Shown piece after piece: positions 1 through 11,473 of a stretch of 64,000 bases of DNA (its first letter is position 1; the number at the start of each line of letters is the position of its first letter). The notes below the pieces were generated by a model. That model was not told where the DNA came from. It saw only the letters and a list, made by a program, of their open reading frames with translations, and searched no databases. This DNA is from Polytrichum commune (lineage: Eukaryota; Streptophyta; Polytrichopsida; Polytrichales; Polytrichaceae). The translations under genes and the position numbers were made by a program. The stretch is taken from the NCBI GenBank assembly GCA_950295325.1, contig OX485806.1:57779169-57843168 (forward strand). Reading direction: 5' to 3'.

Positions 1-235
1 TTACCCTCATGCCTCCTAGTCTTCGCGGGTGGGAGGCGTTCCCAACGCCCGGGGCCTCACCCACACTAGGATCACTTGGGCCCTCTCACCAACGGCGCCA
101 CAAGTCCCGGGTGTCACTCCGGGGTCCCCCTTGTGCCCATGGTGTTTCGGGCACTCCTCGTGGAGAGGTGCGCGAGAGGGCCCCGGGCGTTTTGAACACC
201 TCCCATCCACGGAAACTAGGAGACACAAGGGTAAA
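1..235. repeat. Inverted duplication at the start of LTR copy 1
   Basis: Positions 1-55 are close to the reverse complement of 180-235; both contain CGCCCGGGGC or its complement and an ACTAGGAG/CTCCTAG word. The stretch between them (56-179) is the reverse complement of the matching part of LTR copy 2 (about 32615-32735). The block is therefore either an inverted duplication inside one LTR, or a minus-strand LTR fragment cut by the window edge and joined head-to-head to a truncated plus-strand LTR. Confidence 0.7.
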
Positions 236-956
236 GCCATGAGCTTTAAACCCTAAACCCCCAAAACCATATAGCTTATAGCGTGGTGATTGTAGAATGC
301 TCAAGAAAACCTCAATCAAAGGTCTGACCCATGAGATATGGCAATTTGAGTGGGGCGCTATCTCGGGACACCGCCCTGCTGCAGTAGTGCCCTGGGAGTG
401 GCTCCCAGGATTGTCAAGGTTTGAAAAAACATAACTTCTTCTGTACTTGCCTGAATGGGGCCAGTGAGGAGTGCATCGGCATCTATGTGAAACGCAGATG
501 ACAATGACGTGGTTTCTTACTAGCATCAAATATCATACAAGGAAGTTATGATGTTTTGAAGTTGTTGGGGTGTTCTAGCCCCACCCGCTAAGGGAAAATG
601 TCTACTTGGCCCCAACTCTCGGTAAAGAGATAAAAGGTTTTTTGACGGTGGTGTAGGGGCCCTACCAAAAGTCCTAGGCCTCCATGGCTTTGGCCCTATG
701 TGAGGCCATAGTTGCCTAGTATGGTTCGGGTTGTTGTAGTGTTGCTCTGGTAACGCGATGATCAAGAATTGGTTACCGATTAACAGGTGAGTCATGAAAG
801 AAAAATTAGATGGTTGGTTTTCCTCTTATGAACTATAAGGTCCGGAGTAGGAAGAACTAACCATTAGTATGGCGGAATGCAAAGGGTTAGCGCTCATAAC
901 CTTTGCTAAAAATAAAAATGGGCAAGATTGTTAAAGGGGTTGGCAAGGGTTGCGAC
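1..956 (+). repeat. LTR fragment, family A copy 1
   Basis: From about position 180 to 956 this sequence matches, in the same orientation, the blocks ending at 33590 and 40360. Shared landmarks are the words around 332 (gagatatggcaatttga), 478-540 (ggcatctatgtgaaacgc through catacaagg), the GGCCCCAACTCT block near 608 and the final AAGGGTTG..AC. The copy ending at 33590 is followed directly by a primer-binding-site-like sequence, so these blocks are LTRs and this one is probably a solo or broken LTR. No gag or PBS follows it here. Positions 1-179 are in the opposite orientation (separate entry). Confidence 0.7.
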
Positions 957-1739
957 ATTATTGGTAGAATTCCTCATAATTCCTTCAAGGCATGTTGGAC
1001 CATGCATGTAGTCACCAAGAAAAGATGCACTGCCAAAATCATCACCAACGGCAAAAGCACCCCAGTCCCAGCATACCTTGGAGTTTGGAACTATGACAAA
1101 CTAACAACACCTAAAGTAAATAAGCTTTTCTGTTGAGTGGATGACATTGAACATTGTGTCAAGGGCTTCCGTCGCAAGTGGGTTGACAAATTCTCTACTG
1201 ACCAAGAACGACCTCAAATCCCGCCCATATGGCCAACAAACATGTTTTTTTTTTCTTCCATGGTATACATGCATATCTACCTTCATATTCAGCTGAAGAT
1301 AATTTTTTTTTATGACAAACTATAATTGTTTTTGTCCAAGATGTATATTTGAGCCACGAATAAGACAAAGACAAAAGGATTGGAAAAAAAACAAAGAAAA
1401 TTTCTTGCCTTTTGTATATTGATTGATTTAATCTTCAATCATATTAATTTCAAAAATGTCATTCTCATTGATTCTATTTTGATATTATCCTTAGTTTTAA
1501 TTCTATGTATTTTTTAAAAAAAAAATTCCTATCATTTTAGCATTTCCCGGTGTCCAAACATAGTTTAAAATTTTCAAATTCAAGATCCTTTTGAGGTTTT
1601 TGGCCTTAGCATTCCACGTCAATAGGTCACAATTTTCTCTAATTTAAAGAAAAATCTTAAATATGCCTAGCATATTTAAATTTTGTATAAAAAGAAATCT
1701 CGGATTAATAAAAAAATGTTATTTTTTTTACTTTATGTT
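957..1739. other. Gene-free AT-rich spacer
   Basis: I see no gene. Short open frames (for example 903-1136) have no recognisable domain. From about 1240 the sequence becomes strongly AT-rich with several A or T runs. It lies between an LTR fragment and an inverted pol fragment and is probably decayed transposon sequence. Confidence 0.5.
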
Positions 1740-2460
1740 TGTTCTCCACTCACATAGAAATGTCGTCCGCACCCCATCCAATGCCCTTTGGTAGAGATGA
1801 TAGGCAACAATAATATAGTGACGGCTATGGACTCTTAGCTTCCCTCCATTCATTTTCGCCCAACCCTTCGGGCATTTTTGGAATGCTAAAGAACTCGGCA
1901 GTGTAGACATACCATAATGGAACTATTGTAATAAAAAATAAATTTTCATCCGGAAATTCATCGTCAATGTCCACCGTGCCCACCTCTTTAGACAATTTTA
2001 AGAGGCAGTCAACATGCTTGTGTAATCGGCCGGGCTTGTAATTTTTAGTGTAATCTAAGCCTTCCACGAGCAAAATCCACCTTGCTACCCGACCACTAAG
2101 GTTAGGTTTATAGACCATATATTGGAATGCCAAATGGTCTACAAAGAAGTCTACAAACGGTCTTTGAGATCAACCTCATAGGGTTGGCACAGAGCTGCGC
2201 CTATAGCAATGGCAGAAACATCACAATAAACATGGAATGGTACATCCTATTCAAGAGGTATAAGGCATGGAAAAGAAATCAATTTGGTTTTGAGGGCATC
2301 AAAACCAACCTGACATTTGGGGGTGTACTCCTATTTTGTGTTTTTTTAAGTGAGGTTTGTTAAAGGGATTGTTGGTGTGGCATAGTCCTTCATGATGTCT
2401 TGGTACCATGTACGCGGTGATAGGATACATGTTATTCAGGAGAGGGGCTGATGGTCTATA
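1740..2460 (-). pseudogene. Ty3/gypsy RT end, RNase H and linker, inverted block
   Basis: Read on the minus strand this is the end of a Ty3/gypsy reverse transcriptase (TIPLTNL near 2370, then a GFDALKTKL word near 2300), the start of RNase H (FHVYCDVSAIAIGAALCQP near 2220-2170) and its end (SGRVARWILLVEGLDY and YKPGRLHKHVDCL, about 2100-2000). It finishes with the linker to the integrase zinc finger (YHLYQRALDGV near 1780). There are stops and frame changes, so it is dead. The adjoining integrase (2465-3561) lies on the opposite strand and its first residues would continue this linker, so the block appears to be inverted. The N-terminal RT, including the catalytic aspartates, is absent. Confidence 0.8.
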
Positions 2461-2464
2461 AAGG

Positions 2465-3561
2465 CGTTGCGTGTCTGATATAGAAGTGCCCTCCATCTTG
2501 GCCGCATGTCATGACAGTGCATGTGGTGGACATTTCTCGGGACTGCTCACAGGCCAAAAGATACTTAAGGCGGGTTACTTCTGGCTCGATTTGTTTAAAA
2601 ATGCTAAGGATTATATCAAAAAGTGTGATGCCTGTCAAAGGTATGCGAGGAATGACCTCCGCATTGAGATGCTACTTCATGTATCCTTACCTCTAGTACC
2701 TTTCGAGAAATGGGGAATCGATTATGTTGGAAAGGTTCACCTTCATTCCTCAAAAGGTATGGCATACATTATGGTGGCCACGGAGTATTTGACTAAGTGG
2801 GTGGAAGCTAAGGCAGTGAAGACTAACACGGCCACCAATGCCGCCACATTCATGTACGAAAACATCATCTTATGATTTGGGTGTTCCAAGATTTTGGTTA
2901 GTGATAGGGGACTCATTTCTTGAATTCTTTAATTCAAAAGATGACCGATAGGTTCCAGATAGACCATAAGAAAACAACTCCTTATCATGCGCAGACCAAT
3001 GGTCAAACAGAGCGTGTTAACGAGACATTGGTGAGTATCCTTCGCAAGACGATTCATGACTCTAAGAGGGATTGGGATGTCAAGTTGACAGCGGCATTAT
3101 GGGCTTATCGGACAACCTTCAAGGTGACGACTCAAGCCACTATATTCTCATTGGTGTACGGATTGGAGGCGACTCTTCCCATTGAGTTTGAGGTGGAGTC
3201 ATTATGAGTTGCCGTGAATTTGCGTCTCACGGATAGTCAATCACTAAGAGATAGACTAATGACACTTGAAGAGCTCGATGAGAGTAGAAGGAGGAGCGTT
3301 CAACATATCGAGGCCATCCAAAGGTGAAGGAAGATCACCTTTGACAAGCGGCATAAGACAAGGACTTTGAGGCCAGACATGATGGTGTTACTTCAAGATG
3401 TTAGGAAACTTGAGTTCCCAGGTAAGCTAGATACTGTGTGGTTGGGGCCGTACCTCATCCGTGAGGCATTTTCAAACAACTCACTGCAATCGGAGACCTT
3501 GAATGGGGAGAGCTTCCCAACTCGTACATCAGGCAGTCGGTGCAAGGAGTATAGGGCTTAA
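2465..3561 (+). pseudogene. Ty3/gypsy integrase, decayed
   Basis: Integrase of a Ty3/gypsy retrotransposon. An HHCC zinc finger is visible (CHDSACGGHFSG, then CDACQRYAR). The catalytic core has Asp at 2720-2722 (WGIDYVGKV), Asp at 2903-2905 (ILVSDRG) and Glu at 3010-3012 (NGQTERVNETL). It is followed by the long C-terminal tail (TVWLGPYLIREAF and a GSRCKEYRA end). Breaks: a TGA at 2873-2875, a frame change between the second Asp and the Glu, a TGA at 3205-3207 and a TGA near 3325. No LTR is recognised next to it. The family is clear; the clade is not assigned. Confidence 0.85.
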
Positions 3562-3724
3562 ACAAACAATTTTCCTGCATACCAAAAGATTTAGGGTCTG
3601 TCCCCTGATGGTCGCCAGATATGTGAGCCTAAATTCGTGCCCACATGTATTCTTCATCTTAAAATCAATAAAAACTTAGGCTTTAGGTTTGCATTAAATT
3701 ATCAAAAAAATAAAAGGAGTGACA

Positions 3725-5495
3725 TGTTGAGTCTAGTGTGGTGTTGAGCTAACAAATGTATTTGGGAGTTATTTAGGACCAAGGGCATTGGAGAATTAAC
3801 ATTGGAAGTGTTTAAGTTAATTAGAACACAATTAGAATTAAGTCCACCGAAACCAAGTTGCTAGCTGGATTGGGCTTCGTTACTATTCGTTTTGAGATAA
3901 GGGTCCAGGTGTCCACTGGAGCTCTCGAGAATTCTGGATCTCAAAACAGAGGAGGTGGGTCGAAGGATGACGGCCGACGAACAGGAGCTTGGGGGATTGC
4001 GGCTGTGGGCGAGTGGACCATGGTAGAGAGCGTGTGAAGAGAACAGCTAGAGGGTCGCCATGCTGAAGCTCTACTGAAATGGAAGCAGAGTGAGGGGCTG
4101 CTCATGCGCTTGCAAGCGGATTGAATGGTCGGCCAGGAAGCGCCGAGGAGCGGTAGTAGTGGGAAGTGACAAGCCTAAGCTGGAATGTCAGATGAGGGAG
4201 GGGTTTTGTCGCAACGGAGGGAGCTAAGTTCGGGCTGGAATTGAGCTGCGTGGGTGACGCCGCAATGAGGTGCACTGGGCCGAGGGTGTTGCCGAGAGCT
4301 AGGACACCGGAACCGGGATCCTAGTCACTCATGTGCTGTGGTAAACAGAGGAAGGAGGTGCGGCAATGGCAGAGCCGATTCCGGTGAAGACAATGAATAT
4401 GGTAATCTTGCGGGCAAGGAAGTAAAGCCTTCATACATTGGTGAGGTTGTTCCTCAGAAGACAGTTAGGAGAAATGCCAGCACGAGGCAACTAGGATCGA
4501 AGAAAGCACCTGTGGGCTCCCAGGTGGCCACATTGTTGCATGCACATAATTCGGCTAAGTCTACACAGAAGTGAAGAGGTCCATTAGCCCAACTAGGAAG
4601 AAATTTGAATTCGGTTGTGAATTGTGAGCGAGCGAGCTGGAGGGATTTGTGGGCTTCGACCCCCTTGCACTGCTCTCCAGCAAGGTGGCAGGAGGTGCAT
4701 CACAATTGTGATATGCTGGGAGGAGGTGGCAATGGCCCTGTGGAAACCTTAAGTCTCATAAATTACTTCCCTACATCACGGCGTTATCTGACCTCCCTCC
4801 CTCGGAGGCTCTAGTTGAATTATGTCGGGTAAAGGGCAGTTGGTTAAGCCACTCCGATTACTCGGAGTCTAGCAAGTCGTATACACAGACGCATTCCCTT
4901 GGTCGTGCGGGAAAGGAGATAGCTGCATTGTAGCACAGAGGCCGAAATCGACACAAACGGCCACTGGAAAGGCATGCCATGGACTTCGGTTCGGCAGTTG
5001 GGTGCAGCTACAGAGCGAGAGCCACAGAGTGATACGCTGGCCGAGGATCATAGCAGAGGAGTCTCCCAACAACAAGGACTCCTAAGCCCTGCTACCCTGG
5101 ACGATGTGGGAGAAGGCAGGGTACTAGCATCCGTAGGAGGTTTGGATTAATTTAAAATTTATGAGGGTGGTAAATTGGGATTTCAACGGTGTACGAACTT
5201 AGAAGTAATTAGGATTAGCAATTAGGTGATTAAGTAGGGAAGGGTTAATGCTATGTAGAATTTAGTTAAGTAGGTAAAGTGATTTCATTGTATAAGCTGA
5301 GGCTTGGGCAGGGGTGTGGAGTATTTATAAATATTTGGCATATCTTGACCCTGAATAAAGGGTTGTGTGTTTTACGTTCACATCACTGGAGTGTTGGAGA
5401 CGAAGAGAGAAGATTCAACTAAGTTCATAATCACATGTGAGCCTTGGGCTCTCACCCGGACTACAACGCACAAGGGTGGGAGTCTAGTGCTGACA
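3725..5495 (+). repeat. LTR-like, GC-richer segment
   Basis: Begins TGTTGAGTCTAG, has a TATA-like tatttataaatattt near 5325 and an AATAAA near 5355, and ends in a U5-like segment (CGGACTAC.ACGCA..AGGGTGGGAG) about 130 bases after the AATAAA. A related U5-like segment, again after an AATAAA, occurs at 13895-13945. TGACA lies both before the TG start (3720-3724) and at 5491-5495. This suggests an LTR of a retrotransposon, but no PBS, gag or pol was found and the exact 3' end is unsure. Much of 3950-5110 is purine-rich and codes for nothing I recognise. Confidence 0.4.
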
Positions 5496-5834
5496 CCACC
5501 GCACTGCTTGTTTTATCTTTGAACTTCCTGGTTTTTCATTTAGTCTAGAGGTTAGCAAAAAACTAGGAAGTTAAGGTGTATAAGAGAAAGAGGGAAACTC
5601 CATTAGTTCTTGTAGGTTGAGGGTGAGTGGATCCCCTTGGAGGGATTCCAACTACATTTTGCAAATTCCTAAAGATCACTGGCGTTTTCTATTGGCTAGA
5701 CAGGTTTGACAAGGCTGGCTAATTTCATGTACAGAAAAGATTGGGAAAGAATTTGTTTTGATGCGCTCTACAGGTAGAGTGGGAGGGGTTAAAGCTGAAG
5801 GCCAGTGCCATTTTTTTATATCCGCCATCTGGTT
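5496..5834. other. Spacer between LTR-like block and CACTA element
   Basis: No gene seen. It ends in GAA, the 3-bp target duplicated by the CACTA insertion. The sequence resumes at 12753, so 5496-5837 and 12756 onward were one continuous stretch before that insertion. Confidence 0.5.
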
Positions 5835-5837
5835 GAA

Positions 5838-5861
5838 CACTACAACAAAACACGTCTTTTA
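5838..5861 (+). repeat. CACTA left terminal inverted repeat
   Basis: 24 bp starting CACTACAACA, matching the right end with a single G/A difference at its 16th base. The preceding GAA is the target duplication. Confidence 0.95.
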
Positions 5862-5889
5862 CAACTGGGTTTTTTCACTCCTACGAGTG

Positions 5890-6740
5890 AGAAAACCCAG
5901 ATTTTACTGACGTAAAAAATGACCAGTCGCTTCGGACAAGCAGTAAAGTCTGGTCATAGTAATGTCGGACAAGACGTTCCCAATGGACACGTTCCCAATG
6001 GCAGTGAAGTTTGGGGTGCTCCGCGTGCTTCACTTCATAAAGTCATGTCCTACTTCACTATGCCTCGTCAATATAAGCAACATAATACACGTCACCATAT
6101 AACTCTATCTAGTAATCTCGGACAAGTCATGTAGGTGTGTACTAACTTTTGCACTTCACTACACAAAGTCATACATGTGAAATGAAAAAAAATCTCCATA
6201 TCACTCCCTCTAGTAATCTCGGACAATAACGAAGGAGATCCATAACTTTACGTAGTAAGTGCGTGTGACTTATTATAGTAAACAAATCCGGCAATGACAT
6301 AGAATTCTCACTTTATGGCGTAATATCCATTTTACTATTCACTACACAAAGTCATCTTACGGGTAATAAATTGAATTCTCCGCGTCAGTGCCCTTAGTAA
6401 TCACGGACAGTAATGCATGACATCCATAACTCGGTATAGTAAATGCATATGACTGGTTTTAGTAAACATCTCCGGTAATAGCATATATTTCTCGTTGTTT
6501 GGCGGATGGACCTACTTTACTATGTGTAGTAACTTCTATGTCAACAATTAGTATTTGGCTTACTTTGTGGAGTCATATGGTTGTCATATGTCATTATTGT
6601 GTATAACTGGTAGTGAACTTTATATGGCTTTGCAAAGTGACATGTTCTGGATGCATATGATTGTACTTACTACAACTAGTAACATGAGGTCAACTCATCA
6701 CAGTTAGATGTTAATGGCATGCACAAAATAATCTGCTTAG
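5890..6740 (+). repeat. CACTA subterminal repeats, left side
   Basis: Short degenerate motifs recur: TTCACTACACAAAGTCAT (near 6156 and 6340), AGTAATCTCGGACAA (near 6110 and 6212) and ACGTAGTAA or GTATAGTAA-like words. Subterminal motifs of this kind are transposase-binding sites in CACTA elements. That role is known for the class and inferred here. Confidence 0.65.
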
Positions 6741-7139
6741 TCATACTAACAATACTATGCTGAGTCATCTAATGGATGGTCTCTTCACTTTGAGATGCAA
6801 GTTGATTCTATAAACTAACATTCATTTACGACATACAATGAAGTGCATAATACATTCCTCCACCAAGTGCAGTCACACAAACATGGTTCCAATGTTCTAC
6901 TACCAAATTCATAAGGGTACAAATAGTATGTCATTCATGTTCCACATTTCACTACTAGCAATGATAAATACTACACTCCGAGGTTCTATAAGTCTGAATA
7001 TCAACATTGCTCTACAAGTCCACACTACACTCACGCAGGTGCATACAACCTAACACAATCATTTGGCCAATCTAGAGAAGGAGAAACAAACAAGTCATAA
7101 ATGTATAACCGGGTTGAACACAAGTACCAAACTCCTCAC

Positions 7140-8130
7140 TTGAAAACTCTATGGGGACTTTCCTTCAGACATGCCTAAGGCTTGGTCGAGTTGTGTGCCA
7201 TGCTCGGCAGAGTTAGTAAGCTTTCTCTCTTGGCAGTTGACGATCAGTAGATGTAGAGAAGCTTGAGCTTATACCACACCTCCTTCTACATCAACAGTAT
7301 CTGGCTTCATGATCCCTACCAGTTTCCAGCCTCCCATTCCTGCCTTATCAAATGCCTGATAATCCCAAAATAAACCAGCAGTCAAGATGTGCACATCCAG
7401 AAAATTATTGCACCATGCTAGGCTTATGAACCTAGATTGATTATTAACAACCTCAATGCAAAAAAGTGACTATGGATTAGGTGATCCATATCTAGCACAC
7501 CATCATCTGCGTGACTTATTAAAGTAACCAAAAGCATCTGCTTTGATGAAATCCCCACTCAAGAATTTCATCTAGGAACAAGATTGAGGCACAAGTTCAT
7601 TCATTCTCAAGTTCACAAAGTTGAGGGTAATCATTTGGAGATGAAATTGCACACCTCTTGCCAAGAGCCACCAGGTGCTTCAAGTAGAGCAGTATTTGCA
7701 GTCTTCAATTCAACACTGACACCACAAAGTGTGCTCGTAGCCTCTTCCCACCCTCTATTGTGTCCCATACACATGCACAAAGTGAAGGTCACTCGTTTCA
7801 AAACAGGGACAGGAACAACTTTGAGAATTTCCTCACATCACCTCTGCAGACAATCACGAGTTGCAGATTAAAACACACAAGGTCCAACATGATGTGATGA
7901 TCAGTTTTCTGTTGCAAGTGATTTGACAATCCTCCACAAGACACATACATAATGGTAGTAACATCATCGCGAGAGTATTTGAGGACATTCTCTTGAATGT
8001 GTTGCGCTGTCTGCCCATCCATAGCAGCCACAGAATAAAAGCTGCCTAAAAAGCGCACTTCCGCATCTGATAAATCCCCAGCATGTGCTTGCATTATATC
8101 TAAAGTCTCCCTTGTCCTCATGGAGTCACT
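7140..8130 (-). pseudogene. Host-like coding fragments carried by the CACTA element (unrecognised gene)
   Basis: Minus-strand open segments look like exons of a cellular gene rather than a transposase. One, about 8121-7925, reads QAHAGDLSDAEVRFLGSFYS and ends at a splice-like boundary. Another (about 7815-7620) contains PVLKRVTFTLC and ends TANTALLEAPGGSWQ. A third (about 7385-7290) contains GMGGWKLVGIMKPDTVDVEG. They are separated by non-coding stretches that look like introns. I do not recognise the protein. Together they suggest that the element captured part of a host gene (a Pack-CACTA). They could instead be remnants of an accessory transposon gene. Confidence 0.4.
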
Positions 8131-8399
8131 GCATTGAGAGAAAAACTTATGGTGTTAAAAGGGACTATCAAAACAGTTAAGTGAGGACAAATCCACAGGA
8201 AGCAGATTGATTATTAACACCCTTAAAGCAAGAGATATCAGCATATCTAGATCGACAATCAGTAATATGTACAGCTTGAAGGTGATCTGAAACTTAAACC
8301 TGAAACACAAAGCATGTTCTGTAGATGTGAGACTGTTCAAACATCAAAATGTAAGCTGACAAATGTACAGTGTCCAGAGAACACATTGAAACTGAAACA

Positions 8400-9535
8400 A
8401 ACCGACATTCAAATCAAAGAAAGAGATGACTACAATGTTGCCATCAACATGAATTATGGTGGTGCTTCTTTGAGATACCAAAATATGGGCTCCATTCAGA
8501 GTCCATGTCGCCATTTGTCTGCTGCCACAGACCGCCCAATTGCCACAATACCAAAAGCTCCCTGCAAATAGGGGTCGCCAATGTGAGATGAGATTTCTTG
8601 TAATGGGAGCAAACTAGAGAAGGAGAAACAAACAATCTCCTATTGTTAGTTGGTTCACTTAACCATGTGAACCACAGGGAGGAAGCACCACTTGCAAGGG
8701 AATCTGGCCAACACATGGATAGTTACCCGTAGCGACTACGGAAAATAGAGCAGCCTTATTCAAGTGGAATTCTCCTTTGCAATTGTGCGATCACAAATTT
8801 GCACTTGAGTCGTGTGGCTGGGGCATAATTTACTATTGTCATGACGTGAATCCCTTCTTGCTTTTGTTTTCCTTCTGCTAAATATTTCTGACATGAGAGA
8901 GGGATACTAGTAATGATGAATCAAGTTTCAATAGAGGGCCAAACATTCCTCTGAGAGATGCAATCCCATTGTTTGGAATTCAGCTCGGACTCTCTCACAG
9001 CCTTACCCACTTCACATATGGAGCAAAACCCAAAATCTGCACACAAGCAAGTACAAACGTTTTTTGCAGATGCACCTCTGACATTTACCCTTACCCTCCA
9101 CATACAATCCCTCCCAAACCGGTATTGCAATCCCAACCCAAAATTCGGAGCACATGCACAGCAGATAAAATCTGTGGTGAGCGAAGAGTTCACCTCCACC
9201 TACATAATTTTCTCACACCAATGCTATTTACTCCAGAAACCCAAACCCTGAACCCTTTCAAAAGCTCCAGTGAAGGCATCGAAGCCTTCACCTACCATCC
9301 TATAACCCTAATTCATGCGCCAGGCCTCGACATTCAATGTGAAAACTCGGCCAAATCCTCTATCTATCCTCAATCCTCAATTCGGAAATCAGAATCCTCA
9401 GCACATGCAGAGAGCAGATAGAGCCATGGTGGAAGGACAAATTCACCTCAACGCATACGTCTTTCTTTTATTTCTCTCACACCAATGCGGTGTGCTCCGA
9501 CACAAGTTAGTCCGAATCATCTGAAAGGTGCAGGC
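8400..9535. other. CACTA interior, possible further captured sequence
   Basis: A minus-strand segment near 8560-8440 (exon-like, GAFGIVAIGRSVAADKW in one frame) may belong to the same captured gene, but the frame is ambiguous. A block of about 90-110 bp around 9140-9230 (cacatgcacagcagataa... ctcacaccaatgc) is repeated in the same orientation at about 9375-9490. No confident gene. Confidence 0.35.
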
Positions 9536-9875
9536 ATCTCCGAGGTTCAATCCGACTCGCAATAACTCATTCCCGCCCTCACATTCCGACAACCATGACC
9601 ATGCGTCCTCACATAGCTGCTGATGAGCAGTTGTACATCATCACATAGCTTAATTAAGGTTGCTCCCAGCAGAGAAACCTCCGCAATCCTGCGGCATCGC
9701 CGGGAAGCTCTGATTGTCGATGTTCGGAGAGCGAGCTGTCCTAATCTTTTTGGTCTGTGAGGAAGGATGGTGGAACATAGATGACGGGCGGTCACGGGTT
9801 CGTAGTCCCCCTGGATCAGGTCCGTGGGGCCCACTATCCACGTCACGCATTGGCTGTGCTGTTTGGGGTTATGAT

Positions 9876-10231
9876 CAGTGTTGGTCTGGTATCTACTGAA
9901 TACATGGGTATCAATAACTAATATTAATAATGGTAACAAAGAATTATCAAATTGGTAATTCCAATCAAATATTAATCTTTGGTGGGTATGTCAAGGTGTG
10001 GGATCCTTTGTATAAAATTATGATGTTTAGGTCAACACCATTCTAAACCATACAGATACTAAGACAATTTTTCTAGGTGTGAAGGTTTTTGTATGTAATG
10101 GTGTTGAAAACAAAATAATTGTCAAATATATGGACCTTGATGGCATCAAAAAGGTGAAATCCTCGTTATAGATACCCAACTAGTATAAATAAAAAATAAA
10201 AAAATAAAAAAATGATACCAAACCAACACTG
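9876..10231. mobile_element. hAT-type MITE, copy 1
   Basis: A 356-bp element with 18-bp terminal inverted repeats (CAGTGTTGGTCTGGTATC at the left; GATACCAAACCAACACTG at the right; one mismatch). It is flanked by an exact 8-bp direct duplication GTTATGAT (9868-9875 and 10232-10239). An 8-bp duplication and a CAGTG.. terminus are typical of hAT elements. It has no coding capacity. A second, diverged copy lies at 56790-57153. It sits inside the CACTA element and is therefore younger than it. Confidence 0.93.
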
Positions 10232-10639
10232 GTTATGATAGGCTTTGGGAAGTTAAAGTAAGTTAGAGGGGTTCTATTGTAGATGGATCTTCAATAATTG
10301 TTGTTTTTTTCCCTCCAACTAGGCCACTTCTCCTAAGATATGAAACATGCGATTAGTACAAGATGGTCAGCATATTCAAGTCAAGCTCATGTGAATATCT
10401 TATTCATTATCAAACCTCTCGCACTTGTTTAATGGTTGGTGTACATGTTCCCCCCCCCATTAATGTTCATTATTGAGTCTATAATTGTTATCGTAATTAT
10501 TTTTGCATATAGTCCAATCTCTTTTGAACACATGTCTTTTGGTACCCATTCTTGGAGTCTTACCTAATGACATACCACTCAAATACAAGTGTCATATTAA
10601 GATTGATAATCGGACAGGCACCTCCACCTTACATGATTT

Positions 10640-10914
10640 ATTCTTCGAATTAGCCGGTATGGCCTGAATCGCACAACACCCGAAGCTAGTATGGCTGAAG
10701 GATATGCCATAGATGAAACGATTGGCTTTTGCACGGAGTACATGCAATCATATACCGTTACAAGTTGCAGGGTATGGGATGATAAAGAGGACCCTACAAT
10801 GAACGACGAAATACTCGAAGATGTTGGGCGACCAAGGATACTAACACCAAAGATACACGACTGGATACACGAATTTGTAGTCAATAATGTGGCTCCCTTA
10901 GAGCCGTGGAGAGA
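10640..10914 (+). pseudogene. CACTA-associated DUF4218-like exon
   Basis: The translation contains NRTTPEASMAEGYAIDETIGF, then CRVWDDKEDPTMNDEIL and WIHEFVVNNVAPLEPW, the conserved C-terminal half of the DUF4218 domain that follows the DDE transposase in plant CACTA proteins. The exon appears to end at 10914 before a consensus donor (gtaagt). The expected upstream transposase domain is missing. Role in the transposition complex is known only by family; function here is doubtful. Confidence 0.75.
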
Positions 10915-11149
10915 GTAAGTTACTTCATCACACATGTATAATGCATTGATACTTACAAATAAAGAGTCCACACCAAATGAATGTGATCTAATTGTTTGTT
11001 ATGCCCATAGGAATTGAATGTCATCTGAGAGGAAAAAAAAAATATTGTGCCACCAATGTAGGTCACTTATTAATGCTCAGAGTATGTGTCAACAAAGAAA
11101 GTGTAAGACACGAACAAATTGTTTTATTTTACAGGCATCACATTACAAT

Positions 11150-11460
11150 TGTGAAATTCTTGCACTTACAAACATTTGCACCTCACTACACAAAGTCAAC
11201 TTACAAGAAGATCACTGCCTCTAATAATCTCGATTAAAAACTCAGTATATCCCTAACTGTACGTAGTAACTGTACATGTCATATCACAATAGTTAAATTT
11301 TAAACTCTATGCAATAACATGACAAAGTCATATTACAAAACATTACTGCCTCTAGTATTCTTTGGCAATAACGAATGAGAATCATAACTCTACGTAGTAA
11401 CTGAACGAGCCCCTTATGTACGCACTGAGTTAGTGTTTCGCGTAAACATGTAAGGCATCA
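11150..11460 (+). repeat. Subterminal-type repeats inside the CACTA intron
   Basis: Words from the left subterminal region recur here in the same orientation: cacctcactacacaaagtca near 11180, tctaataatctcg near 11220, acgtagtaa near 11260 and 11392. They lie between the DUF4218-like and DUF4216-like exons, suggesting an internal duplication of subterminal sequence. Confidence 0.55.
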
Positions 11461-11473
11461 CATAAACGTTTTA

